Source: Chloranthus sessilifolius
Lineage: Eukaryota; Streptophyta; Magnoliopsida; Chloranthales; Chloranthaceae
Direction: 5' to 3'
DNA length: 64,000 nt
Assembly (NCBI GenBank): GCA_021018995.1
Contig: CM037585.1
Span: 66,962,646 to 67,026,645, forward strand
Positions 10,915 to 21,778 of the stretch are shown in pieces. Below the pieces are notes generated by a model, which saw nothing but the letters and a program-made list of their open reading frames with translations, was not told where the DNA came from and did not search any database. The position numbers were made by a program, and so were the translations under genes. The first letter of the stretch is position 1, and every line of letters begins with the position of its first letter.

Positions 10915-12316
10915 TGTTAAGACCTGAAAAGTACCACTTTTCACCCCTTAACTTAATCTCTGTTAGACCCGAATCATTTAATAAATGTGTTTTAAGTCTA
11001 TCCTGTAGGTAATAAGCAGAAGCTATAAATAAGCCCCTAACCATGCCAAGAAGCCTACTATTATCCCAGAAATCCCTTAGAAGAAAGGTGGCTGAACCCA
11101 GACGGAGAGTTGGTGTGAGAGCTGAAAAATACCATTTCTCACCCCTGAACTTGAGTCTTGATAGACCTTTGAGAGAACTAAATAAGTGTTTTAAGTGTTG
11201 GTGTTGCAGCTAACAATAAAGACAGGCTTAACCATAAAAGCAGCTTAAAAATGCCAAAAAGATGACAATCCATGTCAATCCAAAGGAAGAAAGAGAAGAA
11301 ACAATCTCACTAGCTGTTGAAAGGTCTGAATTGAAGAGGCAAAGACCTGGTCCCAACCCAGAAAAGAAGTATGGAGCAATTCGAACAGAAAAATGCACTA
11401 CAGAGTACTTTTCGCAAAGAACCTGAACTGTTCGCAAAGAACCTGAAACTCTGCGAAAAGAACAAAAACTCCAGGCTTAGCGTTCGAAGAGCATCTGAAC
11501 TCTTCGAAGAGTTGGCTGCAACATAGGCACAGCAAAGCAGAAAAATGTCAAGAAGAATGCCTCACGCAAATGTCGCAGGGCTCAATTGAACCAGAAAGAA
11601 TGTGTCCCACAGTTGTCGCAGACTTCTGAAGGGAGCACCACAACTGATCGCGCAATCCCCGCACTGTTCACGCGCAGATGGATATCAGCAGGGAGTAAAA
11701 AGCATGCTTCACGCGGTTCTTGCGAGGTTCAGTCTTAAGTGCTCGTGAAGCACTCGCGCTGTCTCACGCAGCTCAAGAGATGAGTCTTCAACCTTCACGC
11801 GATTCACTCAATAGAGAGAGCTCCAGGCATTCCAGCGCGCGGCTGTCGTGCAGTGGCCGTGGGACACATACTTTCAAGGAATAGCTCGCGCGATCCAGAA
11901 GCCCATGTACATTGTTTTCTTCCTGAGGATCGCCACAAGATTCATCAAGGAACAAACTGAGCGCAAAATTTCCGTGCCATTCAAATGGAAAGACCAATCC
12001 CACGATGACTAGAGCATCCCCGCGATGACCAAAGTACCAACCCCGCGACTGCAAGAGCTTCAACTCAAAGCAACCCCGCGATGCCAATTCTTTCACGCGA
12101 TAAGACCTGAAAGCTTTTCTACCTAGCGAGGTTCGAGTTCTTAACTTCTCCCCACTTCTGCAGGCACAATCTGGGAACTTTCAACAATTAGGGCACGCAC
12201 TCTAATGCTCCAATCTTTGTGCACATTCCTCAAGGCATCCAAGGGACAAGAATGGGCCATAATTGCATTAATGAAATTATGGTTTTCCTAACCCTAATTC
12301 ATAGAGAGCCGACTGC

Positions 12317-12323
12317 TATATAA
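12317..12323 (+). promoter_or_regulatory. TATA box of Ath-A 3' LTR
   Basis: TATATAA sits in the context ACTGCTATATAAGCCTAAGCC, about 1.4 kb into the LTR. The equivalent context recurs in sLTR-E (34708), Ath-C (22270 and 15282 on the minus strand) and both Ath-G LTRs. Confidence 0.75.
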
Positions 12324-12824
12324 GCCTAAGCCTAGCTTAGGTTTGGAGGACCTTTTGGACTTGGACTTAACTTTTGTACTCCTTCTTGAAACCTACTGTA
12401 GAATTACAGTAGCCGAAGGTTAGGGTTTAGGAGTTTTCTTTTTCCTTTTTCCTCCTCTCAATAGTCCAGCACTTGCTGGCTATGCCTTTGTATGATTATT
12501 TGGTATAGATTTAATGGAGTTTTGTAATAGGATCTATTGCATGTATGGGATTGGTGTTTTGTGAGTTGTTCTGTGTAAGGCTGCTGCCTTGAGATCCTCC
12601 ATTGCTAAGTTGTATTATAAGCAATTAAGGATTGTCTTTAAGGCTTTACTTAGGTCCAAGTGACCTGTGTATCCAGGTTAGGCACATTGCAGGCCTAGCC
12701 CCACCACAGGACCCACTAAATCTGAATCCCCATGGGAGCTTGAGCTGGTAGCCTTGTGAACATGGTGGCGGCAGCAATGTTCTTGTTCTGACTTAGATCT
12801 CTGTGAGGAGGATAGCCTCTGTGG

Positions 12825-12856
12825 ATAGTCTGTGACCATTCAAGTGCAGAGATTAT
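12825..12856 (+). other. LTR leader stem-loop, Ath-A copy 1
   Basis: The left arm is ATAGTCTGT. Eight of nine positions pair, counting one G-U. The 14-nt loop matches the family consensus GACCATTNRAGTGG except at its end. Confidence 0.5.
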
Positions 12857-13252
12857 AGCCCTAGGGTGAGGCCAATCCATAAATCTAAGACAGATTCTTC
12901 TTCTTTGCACTTATGCTTGTAGCCTTGTGAGAGATTGTTCAGAGACAGACTCCCCTGTATTTGTATAGACCCACCATTAGATGGCAGATCTGATCTGGCT
13001 GTAGAGATTGTAGGTTTGTGACTGGATCACTGCTGTCTTTCTAAAGTAGTGAACAGCTAAGCTTAAAAGCTAGTGCTCAAACTCCTGTTGGTTCTGTGTG
13101 TCCAGGCTAGTGCACGTTGTAGGCCTAGCCCCACTCATAGAGCTTTAGAGGTTGCGGTTCCTATGGATTCCTAGGCTTGTAGCCTGGATGAAGTAGTGCC
13201 TACAATGATAAACTTATTCTGACCCATCTCTGGTTTGTGGTTCCGCTATTGG

Positions 13253-13284
13253 ATAGTCTGTGACCATTCAAGTGGACAGGTTAT
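13253..13284 (+). other. LTR leader stem-loop, Ath-A copy 2
   Basis: Arms ATAGTCTGT and ACAGGTTAT form nine pairs, two of them G-U, around the loop GACCATTCAAGTGG. Confidence 0.65.
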
Positions 13285-13752
13285 AGCCATAAGGGATTGG
13301 ATAATGGCACAGGAGTGAGTTAGATCCCTTCTCTTTGGTGATAATGTAGCCATTGGACAGGATTTCTATAGCAGCAGATCTGAGTTTGAGTTATAAGACC
13401 CATCAGATCTGTACCTAATAGCATACTTCTCACCCTTTTATATTTATTTTCTCACACTCCATCACTCTTCTCCACCCTTTCTGTAGTTTAGGCATTAAGT
13501 TACCTTAGGATTTAAACTATAGTGACCATAAAGCCTCTTCCATTTAGGATTGCCAGATCTGTAGCCAGATCTGGAGGGCCTACTAAAGATAGCTCCCTTG
13601 GAGCTTTAGAGCAACTTTCCCTGTGGGACAAACTCTTACTTATCAAAACTTGCTACAACAGGCCCTGTATTTTGTAGGACTGTGTATTTTTAGGCTTGCT
13701 GCTCTTCAATTCATCTTTGATTTTCACCAACCCAATTCTTATCACCATCTCC

Positions 13753-13758
13753 AATAAA
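13753..13758 (+). terminator. Polyadenylation signal of Ath-A 3' LTR
   Basis: AATAAA lies about 31 bases before the LTR end, followed by GTTAGTAGCAAGCAC. The other LTRs of this type keep AATAAAGT followed by AGCAAGCAC or a close variant, so U5 is probably very short. Confidence 0.55.
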
Positions 13759-13789
13759 GTTAGTAGCAAGCACTTAAAATACCTCAACA

Positions 13790-13828
13790 ATAGCCCAATA
13801 AGCTCTATGCTCTAACTCCACAGGTAGG
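13790..13828 (-). pseudogene. Ath-B integrase fragment trapped between Ath-A and Ath-C
   Basis: Read on the minus strand, this 39-bp piece encodes [13 protein letters not shown]. It continues the integrase reading interrupted at 23131. Its upper end, GTAGG (13824-13828), is the target duplication of Ath-C. It shows that two separate insertions struck Ath-B within 40 bp. Confidence 0.9.
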
Positions 13829-14327
13829 TGTTGCGAATTCCAGTGTGCTTACTTTATTTGTTGGTGGTAAAAGGAATTTAAAATCAAAGTAAAATAGGGG
13901 ATTGAACCAGCACAACTGAGAAATCCTAGACCTACATGATACAGGGTCCATTGTAGCATGTTTTGATAAGTAAGAGTTTGTCCCACAGGGAAAGATGATC
14001 TACGGCTCCAAGGGAGCCATCTCTAGTAGTCCCTCCAGATCTGACTACAGATCTGGCAGTCCAAAAAGGAAGGGAGTTTAGGGTCACTTATTCTAATATC
14101 CTAACGTAGCCTAATGAATTAACTACAGAAAGGGTTGAGAAGATGGATGGACTGTGGGAAAATAAATATAAAAGGGTGAGAAGTATGCTATTGGGTCTAG
14201 ATCAGAGGAGTTTTGTAACTCAGATTCAGATCTGATGTTATAGAAATCCTGTCCAATGGCGACATTATCACCTCTGAGGAGAAAGAATCCAACCCATCTC
14301 TGTGCCATGATCCAATTCCTTAAGGCT

Positions 14328-14359
14328 ATAACCTATCCACTCAAATGGTCACAGACTAT
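14328..14359 (-). other. LTR leader stem-loop, Ath-C 3' LTR, distal copy
   Basis: RNA-sense arms ATAGTCTGT and ATAGGTTAT form nine pairs, three of them G-U. Confidence 0.6.
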
Positions 14360-14758
14360 CCCATAGGGGAACCACAGTCCAGAGATGGGTCAAAACAAGT
14401 TAATCATTGTAGGCACTACTTCATCCAGGCTACAAGCTCAAGAATCCATAGGGAACCTCAATCTCTAAAGCTCTATGTATGGGGCTAGGGCTGTATAGGA
14501 CCATGTTAGCCCAGACACATAAAACCAGCAAGGGATTGAGCACAACCTTCGATCTAGCTGTCCATTGCTTGAGTGGGACTACAATGGTCCAGTCACAAGC
14601 CTATAATCTCCATAACCAGATCAGATCTAACATCTGATGGCGGGTTTATACAAATATAGGATAGTCTGCCTCTGTACAATATCCCACAAGGCTACAAGGA
14701 CATGTGCAGAGAAGAAGAATCCATCTTGGATCCTACGGATTGGCTTCACCCTAAGGCT

Positions 14759-14790
14759 ATAGCCTGTCCATTTGAATGGTCACAGACTAT
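14759..14790 (-). other. LTR leader stem-loop, Ath-C 3' LTR, proximal copy
   Basis: RNA-sense arms ATAGTCTGT and ACAGGCTAT form nine pairs with one G-U. Confidence 0.65.
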
Positions 14791-15281
14791 CCCAGAGGCT
14801 ATCCTCCTCATAGAGTCCAAAATAGAACAGTAATATTGCTGCCACCACCATGGTCACAAGGCTACCAGCTCAGGATCCCATGGGGATTTCAGATCTAGTG
14901 GGTCCTGTGGTGGGGCTAAGGTTGTACCGGACCATGATAGCTCAGACACACAGGTCACTTGGATCTGAATGGATCCCTAGAAGCAGTCCTCCATTGCTTT
15001 GAATCACAGCCAAAGCAATGGCAGATCACAAGGCAGCAACCTTACATAGAGCAACTCTCATTCTCACACATCCCATAAAAGTACATATCCTATTACAAAA
15101 CATCCATTAAACTAGTTCAAAAAATACATAAAAGAGCATAGCCAGCAAGTGCTGGATTATGGAGAGAAAGAAAAAGAAAAAGGAAAACTACTTACAACTA
15201 CAGAAGACCAGAAAAGAAAATGATCTCTGATCCCGTATCAGTGATAAAGTCTGAGCCGCCTAAACCTAAACCAAGTTTGGG

Positions 15282-15289
15282 TTTATATA
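15282..15289 (-). promoter_or_regulatory. TATA box of Ath-C 3' LTR
   Basis: TATATAAA on the minus strand, in the context ACTGCTATATAAACC, is the same promoter context as in the related LTRs. Confidence 0.7.
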
Positions 15290-16096
15290 GCAGTGGTGTG
15301 GCGGCGCATTAGGGTTAGAAACCCTAATTTTAACGATGCCACGTGGCCGAATACTGTTCCTTGGATGCCTCGGGGTGCATGCACGGAGATTTTAGCGTGG
15401 GAGTGCGTGCCCTAATCCTTGGAAATTCCCGGAAGTTGTCTGTTGAAGCGATGGAAGGTTAAAGTTTAGAGCTGCGTGGTAGCTCTGTTCTTCTTGTGGT
15501 TGAGTTTAACTCTAAAGCTTCAGCTATCACGAGGTTGGTGCGCTCTCGCTGGATTGAGCTTCGCGAGGTTGGGTTGGAATAGCGCAGGAACTGTGCGAGC
15601 ATCACTCTAATGGATCTTCGCGAGGCTTTAATAGTTTTTGAGCTGTGCGAGAGTCCATTTCTTGATAGATCTATGCGAGGATCCTTGCGATAGCTTTGAG
15701 GCTTTTCTGAACTACGTGACAGGTTCTCTTGACATTTGTATCCCGCGGCTACTGCGCGATAGCTGCACGAGGCAGGATTCTGAAGCTAGTCTTCACTCAA
15801 CTGTGCGAGAAGTTGTTGTGAAGTCTTGGGAATTCGCGAGGACTGCACAAAGCATATTTTTCTAAATCCTCTAAAGCTTTGGGAAGCAGCGCGAGGCTCT
15901 TCTCAGGTCTAGATTCAGTTCTCATTCTTCTGAGGGACTTCTGGGGTCAAAACAAGCTCCTTAGCAGGATTTATGGCCTTATTGCACTACTGTTTATTGC
16001 TTACAGAAAACACTTAACAAACCTTTATTAGATGGCTAAGGGTCTAATCAAAGGCTAAGTTAAGGGGTGAAAAGTGGTACTTTTCAGGTCTTAACA

Positions 16097-16109
16097 CACC
16101 CCTAAACCT
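16097..16109 (-). other. Ath-C 3' polypurine tract
   Basis: AGGTTTAGGGGTG on the minus strand directly abuts the 3' LTR. It differs by one base from the tract of Ath-A. Confidence 0.8.
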
Positions 16110-16174
16110 AATCTTTGCTAGTCCCTTAGGAAAGCTACATTAAATCAACTATAAAAATTAAATGCCACTTTCGT

Positions 16175-16254
16175 AGGGAGCACGGATACATTTAGCATAT
16201 GTACCAAGCCTTTTAAACCCCTAGGTGATCCCTAGTGGAGGAGTGAAGTCTCTT
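16175..16254 (-). other. Ath-C 3' stem-loop before the polypurine tract
   Basis: This is the counterpart of 10770-10849 in Ath-A. The outer arms are AGGGATCAC and GTGCTCCCT with one mismatch, and the inner arms GGTACAT/ATGTATC close the loop ATGCTAA. Confidence 0.6.
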
Positions 16255-17996
16255 GAGGGTTTTCAGTGAAGACACCCACAAACTTCTCAGTGAGACAATT
16301 AACAAAAGTGCATTATTATCAAGTGAGCAGTCAAGAAACAGAGTTAGTTCACCCTTGAATCAGTAAGAGATATAAGAAATTCAAACACCTTGGCTGCACA
16401 GAAATTTAAACAGTATAAGCTTCTCATGAAAGCACAACATTTCCAATCAGTTTACACTAAAAAACAATTCACATGTGTGTCAGCATTGAGCTCATCACTA
16501 GATCAAAAATTAGGTTGTAGATCATACTTAATGCATTCAATATCAGACCCACAACACTCCAGGGCATACTCTCATGACTAACTTTTAAGGGTTTCACTTT
16601 CTCTCAAGCTCAAGAGCAGTTACATCCCCCAAATGGGTCTGTAAGCATGAGCATAGGCAAAACTCTTAAGTGCTGGCATCATTGACAGATCCTCACCATA
16701 GATTAAACAACTCTCTGTCTCCACATGATAGCTCATTCAACTCTGGATCTCAAGGGCTTTTAACTGGGTTGTAATGGGGCTTATGGTATGGGTTATAAAT
16801 AGAATGGTAGGTTGAAAAGGGGTTCAAAATTGAGAAATCAGTAGGTGAAGGAGGTGATTCATGACTTCATCTTCTTTAATTCAGCTCCTTTCATCTTCTT
16901 TGAGGTTTTCAAATTTGAAGTGATCAATTTCTCTTCCTGACTTCGATTTTCCCAATGAAAGTTCCCTCTTGACTCCTCTCTTACTCCTCTTCATTATTAT
17001 TTTTATTTCTTTTTGATGCATTTTTCTTCTTTTTATTTTGTTTTTGCTTTTCTGAAATGCCACCATTTTCTCAGTTACCATACTGCCAGAATTTTGAGAT
17101 ACTTTTTCTCCATTCACCTAGTGTTGACCATAGTTAGTCCATCTTCAACTCTTTCTCCTTTACCATCTGAATTCTCAGAGTGAGGGTAGGCTAAATCAGG
17201 TTCATAGGTTCAGGTACAAGTAATCAGGTGCATTTTGAAGAAATTTAGGATTTAACGCTCAAAGGGGGTATGGACAAGGGCAGTTGCTTAAGGTTTGTCT
17301 GTTTAGGCTCAAACTGTCCAAGAGAAGGCCTTGATCCTTTCCTAAGTCTCATGAGTGCTGTCAGTTGTTTCAACTTGGAGTTGCCTAACTTCTAGTGAGC
17401 AAAGTGACTCAGCCAGTCCTTAGAGCTAGTAGAATTTTGCCTTAGTCACTCCTCAAAGAAATTTTTTTTATATAGGCCCAAATCTCACTGGTTATGGTCT
17501 TCCTTTGAATTCTTAAGTATGTCCTTACCTTTTTCTCTCTCTAATGATTCACTAAGTGCTGATACAAGTGAGTTTCCTTGGTGATCTCATCATGGAAATG
17601 TGAAATTTTAAAAGTTTATACTGTCTAAAGTTCTGGCAAAAGTTTAAATTCCTTATTTTTCATGATTCTTAGATGAACATGGTTCCATTTCCATATTACT
17701 CACAAGATTTTGCTGCACTTAGGTTAACTATTCCATTGGCAGGATCTGCCTGACACACCCCCAAACCTATGAGGAGCACTATCCCCACTGGTTCAAAGGT
17801 GGGTGTGCAGTAAATTTATTAATGGCAAAATAAAAGGTAATAACATGGAGCAAAACAGACATAAGACAAAGAAAAATAGCAATGACAAAAGAAGAAGATC
17901 TATTATAAGAGAGAAATGTACAAAATGAAAAACAACAGGAGAAAAAGAAAATGCAGAAACAGAAAAATCCTAGGTACAAGCTAATCGGAGCCTGAA
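16255..17996 (-). other. Ath-C 3' noncoding region with internal polypurine-tract copy
   Basis: No gene. It is colinear with the 3' noncoding region of Ath-A and very similar to that of Ath-G. The internal junction copy GGTTTGGGGGTGTG lies at 17754-17767 on the minus strand, preceded by ATAGTGCTCCTCAT on the plus strand side. AT-rich low-complexity tracts lie around 16990-17050 and 17860-17960. Confidence 0.6.
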
Positions 17997-18125
17997 TCAA
18001 TCCCAGTCCCAACCCATCTTCTTGGCATGCTCTCGAAGGAGAGCCTCTTCCTCTTTTTTCTTTCGTTCCCTCTCTTCCTTTCTTTGGGCTGCAGTTTTGG
18101 GCATGGTTGGAGCAGTCTTACCCTA
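17997..18125 (-). pseudogene. Ath-C remnant of ORF2 C-terminus
   Basis: On the minus strand it encodes the end of the ORF2 type seen in Ath-G: a lysine/glutamate-rich helix (KEERERKK), then a region ending KKMGWDWD. Only this tail of ORF2 is present, close to the spacer that would normally precede the ORF2 start. Confidence 0.7.
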
Positions 18126-18955
18126 AAACTTAGGGTTCTGTTCAATCTGATGCACAAAAGTCCGCGAGAGCTCCTATCAGAGGGCAACTGGTGATGGAGG
18201 CTATAGGAGCAAATCCCCAGAATTTGAAGGTGAATAGAGGACTGTAGAAAGGATGCTGGAGGAGAGAGATTAATGGGAGTCAGAGCTAGGGTTTCGCTGG
18301 CTGGAGAAGAAAGAGAAAGCAGAAGATGAAAGCAGTGCAGGGTTGGATTATATATATCGCGAGGCTTGGCACGCTTTAAAATTATTTGCTCGCTGGATAG
18401 AAATGAGTGGGTCGCGAGATTGGATGTTCATCTAAACTGCGCAAGGAAGCCCACACAACTACGTTTGAAACTCACGGCAACTAAGCAGAGTAGTTCCTTA
18501 TGACCTGCGCGAGAGGAAGCCAAGCCAAATCTTCAGAACCTCGCGACGGCTTAAACAGAGTCAAAAAATCACACACCCACTAGTCAGCCTTTGACCTTTT
18601 TTTTGTGGGTGGATTCTCATATGCTCTCGTCCAGACACCTTAGTCATTCTAAACAGGACTCTCCATGCTTTCCCATCAATTAATCATACAATTACTCAAA
18701 AAGCATTTAATCAAAACCTCATATCCAAAAAAAACATTCTCATTATCAAAACAATATAATCATCATTCATTCACTCAAAATCATCAATTCAGAGGGAAAA
18801 AGAAGCAAAGCAGGCAGAAGAATTTTTAGGTTATATACACTCAGACTCCGACAAGATCACTAGAAATTCCTATAAACAGAAAAAAAATGAACCATACTAA
18901 AATACATAACATACATATTGCACAGTTCTGTGAATCAATTTAATGAAAGTTCCCC
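18126..18955 (-). other. Ath-C spacer between gag and ORF2 tail
   Basis: Noncoding. It holds the pre-ORF2 leader (TTAGGGTTCTGTTC context) and several CTCGCG/CGCGAGG motifs at about 18355-18545, followed by AT-rich sequence. The same spacer follows gag in the plus-strand half of Ath-G. Confidence 0.55.
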
Positions 18956-20461
18956 CTACCCCTCAAGGTTTGAGGATCCTTCACCAATCAAAAATTGGCC
19001 CTTGGGATTATCCACTGGCTGACTGGGCAACCTCCCCTCCTCTCTTTTAGCTAAGGCATTCGCTAGTTGGCCAATCTGCTCTTCCATCTTCTTTATGCTC
19101 TGACCATGAGAATTCACAGTCTGAGCCACGGACCTCAGGTTTTGCAGTGAGGTCAAGACCTGGTCCTTGAAAGAAGTATTTCTAGGTTGAGATGGGGGTA
19201 AGACCAATTAATTTTATTGCTGATGGGGCTGCTGCTGGTGTTGGAAATTAGACCTAGGGGCATATCCCTGATTGAACTGCTGCTGTGGCCTTTAGGGTAA
19301 GGCCAACAGTTGCTGGGGCTGCATAAAATTGTCTTGCCTCCACCTCATATTTGGGTGGTCTCTCCATTGGTAACCAGCATTTTGGTGCTGGTATCCAAAT
19401 GGCTGTCTGTTCTAGCCACCAGATCGTTGCTGGCCAAAAGATTGCACAACAGCAGCATGTTCCAATACCAATTCAGGATATTGCCCTGCAGATGGACATT
19501 CCTCTACTGTGTGCTGTGGGGACTGGCATATCAGACATGCCTCCACCACTTAAGCAGCCCTTCTGGGTTGCATCACAGTCAGTAATTTGTCAAACTTCTC
19601 TGAGAGGTTTGCCATCCCAGACACCTCATAAACTTTTCCTCTTGACAATGTAGCAGGCCCCACTTTTGACACAGACTCCTGACTAGTTCTTGCCAGGGAT
19701 AGCTTTTGAAAAGCATTTTCACTGATTACTTCAAAAAATTCCCATGCCTCATCAGCAGTCTTGTGCATGTAGCTTCCACCGCAAGAGGCATCAACCATAT
19801 CTCTATTTTTCTCATCAATCCCATTGTAGAAGCTTTGTACAAGCTGCCAGTCTGGGATCTTGTGGTGGGGGCATTGTTTGAGCATTTCCTTAAACCTATC
19901 CCAGGCTTGATTAAAATTCTCAATTGGGGATTGGGCAAAAGCAAGAATTGCCTTCCTCAACTGGCTAGTTTTGGTCTCAGGGAAGAACTTTGTCAGGAAC
20001 TTGGTCTGTAGGTCTTTCCACAAAGTGATGCCATTGTTGGGAAGAGTAGCCAACCAGGTACTAGCCCTATCCTTCAGAGAGAAGGGAAAGAGCCTGAGCC
20101 TAGTATCCTCAGGTCCCAAACCAGCGATATTGAATGTGGTGCACAAGGCCAAGAACTGGTCAATGTGCTTGTAAGGGTCTTCCTTGCTAAGCCCATGGAA
20201 AGAGGGCAGCATCTGGATGATTGAAGTTTTAATTTCATAGTTCCCTTGAACATCAGGGAATTGAATGCTAAATGGAGAGTTATAGTCATCCGGAGCATTC
20301 AACTCCTTGAGAGTTCTGGGTTGTTCTTCACCCATGGCTACTGTCTCAGATTCAATTGGGGGCTCTGCTGTGGTGTGCCTGTTCCTTCTATGTCTTCTAC
20401 CCCTTTCTAGCTCAGGGTTCAAAGGCTCTAAAGTAAGACTAAGAGATCTCCTACCTAGCAT
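18956..20461 (-). pseudogene. Ath-C gag
   Basis: The start is placed at the MLGRRSLSL methionine (20461), because Ath-B (MLGRRSLN) and Ath-D (MFGRRTLN) begin the same way; the frame stays open slightly further upstream. Order: an Arg-rich N-terminus, a domain matching the plant retrotransposon gag family (LRLFPFSLKDRASTWLATL, then LTKFFPETKTSQLRK, then CPHHKIPDWQLVQSFYNGID), and a Q-rich region near 19200-19480 carrying traces of the CX2CX4HX4C zinc knuckle. The first two thirds read openly for more than 300 codons. Gag would form the particle shell and bind element RNA. No pol follows. Fossil with few breaks. Confidence 0.88.
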
Positions 20462-20793
20462 ACAAACACACCACCAGCAGGGACAACTCCTTGCAGGCAC
20501 ATTGCACTTGACTCAAAGAATTTATCTAACAAATTTACAGCTATTTAAGAAAACATAAATTTACCACTATCCTAAATAACTGTTATGGAATTTTCAAAGA
20601 AACTAGACTAATTTTTAAAGGTTAGAAAATTGCAAACAGAGGTAGCTAATCTCCAAATGCAGTCCACTGTCCTTCTCTGCTGCTATCTAGATCTGCAAGA
20701 AAGATTCAAAATTGCATCAGCAGTATCAATTATTCACAGCTACAAAGAATACTAAAAATACAAAAATCCTAGGGGCTACTATTAGATCAACGT
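20462..20793 (-). other. Ath-C untranslated leader between primer site and gag
   Basis: About 330 bp of AT-rich sequence without a reading frame. In this class it is the usual place for packaging signals, but I see no specific motif. Confidence 0.5.
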
Positions 20794-20811
20794 TCCCCGG
20801 CAACGGCGCCA
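20794..20811 (-). other. Ath-C primer-binding site (tRNA-Asp)
   Basis: The plus strand reads TCCCCGGCAACGGCGCCA. From memory this equals the last 18 bases of plant tRNA-Asp(GTC) including CCA. It lies a few bases inside the 5' LTR end, as required for minus-strand priming. Confidence 0.85.
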
Positions 20812-21315
20812 AAAACTTTTAGCGAATCCCAGTGTGCTTACTTTATTGTTGGTGGTAAAAGTAATTTAAAATCAAAGTAAAACAAGGGATGGAATCAGCA
20901 CAACTGAGAAATCCTAGACCTGCAAGATACAGGGTCCATTGTAGAAAGTTTTCATAAGTAAGAGTTTGTCCCACAGGGAAAGATGATCTACAGCTCCAAG
21001 GGAGCCATCTCTAGTAGTCCCTCCAGATCTGACTACAGATCTGGCACTCCTAAGAGGAAGGGAGTTTAGGGTCACTTATTCTAATATCCTAAGGTAGCCT
21101 AATGAATTAACTACAAAAAGGGTTGAGAAGATGGATGGAGTGTGGGAAAATAAATATAAAAGGGTGAGAAGTATGCTATTGGGTCTAGATCAGAGGAGTT
21201 TTATAACTCAGATTCAGATATGATGTTATAGAAATCCTGTCCAATGGCTACATTATCACCACTGAGGAGAAAGAATCCAACCCATCTCTGTGCCATGATC
21301 CAATCCCTTAAGGCT

Positions 21316-21347
21316 ATAACCTGTCCACTCAAATGGTCACAGACTAT
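21316..21347 (-). other. LTR leader stem-loop, Ath-C 5' LTR, distal copy
   Basis: RNA-sense arms ATAGTCTGT and ACAGGTTAT form nine pairs with two G-U. Confidence 0.65.
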
Positions 21348-21460
21348 CCCATAGGGGAACCACAGTCCAGAGGTGGGTCAAAATAAGTTAATCATTGTAG
21401 TCACTACTTCATTCAGGCTACAAGCTCAAGAATCCATAGGGAACCTCAACCTCTAAAGCT

Positions 21461-21510
21461 CTATGTGTGGGGCTAGGGCTGTATAGGACCATGTTAGCCC
21501 AGACACATAG
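21461..21510 (-). other. Long-range stem in Ath-C 5' LTR leader
   Basis: CTATGTGT/ACACATAG (8 bp) continues into a GGGCTA/TAGCCC-type inner stem. The same design occurs at 14474-14521, 35472-35521 and 48048-48097. Confidence 0.5.
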
Positions 21511-21746
21511 AACCAGCAAGGGATTGAGTACAACCTTCGATCTAGCTGGCCATTGCTTTAGTGGGACTACAATGATCTAGTCACAAGCCTACAATCTCCA
21601 TAACCAAATCAGATCTAACATCTGATGGCGGGTTTATACAAATATAGAGGAGTCTGCCTCTGTACAATCTCCCACAAGGCTACAAGCACATGTATAGAGA
21701 AGAAGAATCCATCTTGGATCCTACGGATTAGCTTCACCCTAAGGCT

Positions 21747-21778
21747 ATAGCCTGTCCACTTGAATGGTCACAGACTAT
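21747..21778 (-). other. LTR leader stem-loop, Ath-C 5' LTR, proximal copy
   Basis: RNA-sense arms ATAGTCTGT and ACAGGCTAT form nine pairs with one G-U. Confidence 0.65.

Larger units (their letters stand above)
1..13789 (+). mobile_element. Ath-A: Athila-like Ty3/gypsy element, 5' part outside window
   Basis: The order on the plus strand is gag tail, protease, RT-RNase H, integrase, spacer, ORF2, spacer, ORF3, long 3' noncoding region, polypurine tract and 3' LTR. The 5' LTR and most of gag lie before base 1. The element sits inside the integrase region of Ath-B, whose sequence resumes at 13790. If the insertion was standard, ATAGC (13790-13794) should also precede its 5' LTR outside the window. 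Its coding regions are broken in roughly ten or more places, so it is a fossil. Family assignment rests on RT and integrase motifs and on the LTR type shared with Ath-C and sLTR-E. Confidence 0.9.
10915..13789 (+). mobile_element. Ath-A 3' LTR
   Basis: It starts TGTTAAGACCTGAAAAGTACC and ends TACCTCAACA, after which Ath-B sequence resumes. U3 runs to the TATA box near 12317 and is rich in CG-containing short motifs. The transcribed leader has two 32-nt stem-loops and a polyadenylation signal close to the end. At about 2.9 kb it is longer than its relatives, because a second diverged U3-start-like sequence appears 199 bp inside (11114). Confidence 0.9.
13829..16096 (-). mobile_element. Ath-C 3' LTR
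   Basis: On the plus strand it runs from TGTTGCGAATTCC to GGTCTTAACA, i.e. TG...CA on its own strand. Length is about 2.27 kb. It contains a CG-motif-rich U3, a TATA box near 15282-15289, two leader stem-loops and an AATAAA close to the end. It abuts the polypurine tract at 16097. Confidence 0.93.

Noticed and set aside
11114-13789. Calling a separate solo LTR from 11114
   Set aside because: No 5-bp duplication is seen at its two ends, and the downstream part matches the A-type LTR that already starts at 10915. Kept as an odd LTR instead.
20307-20558. Frames antisense to gag near 19300-20560
   Set aside because: They are shadows of the conserved gag frame, with no homologue in the other elements and no separate signals.
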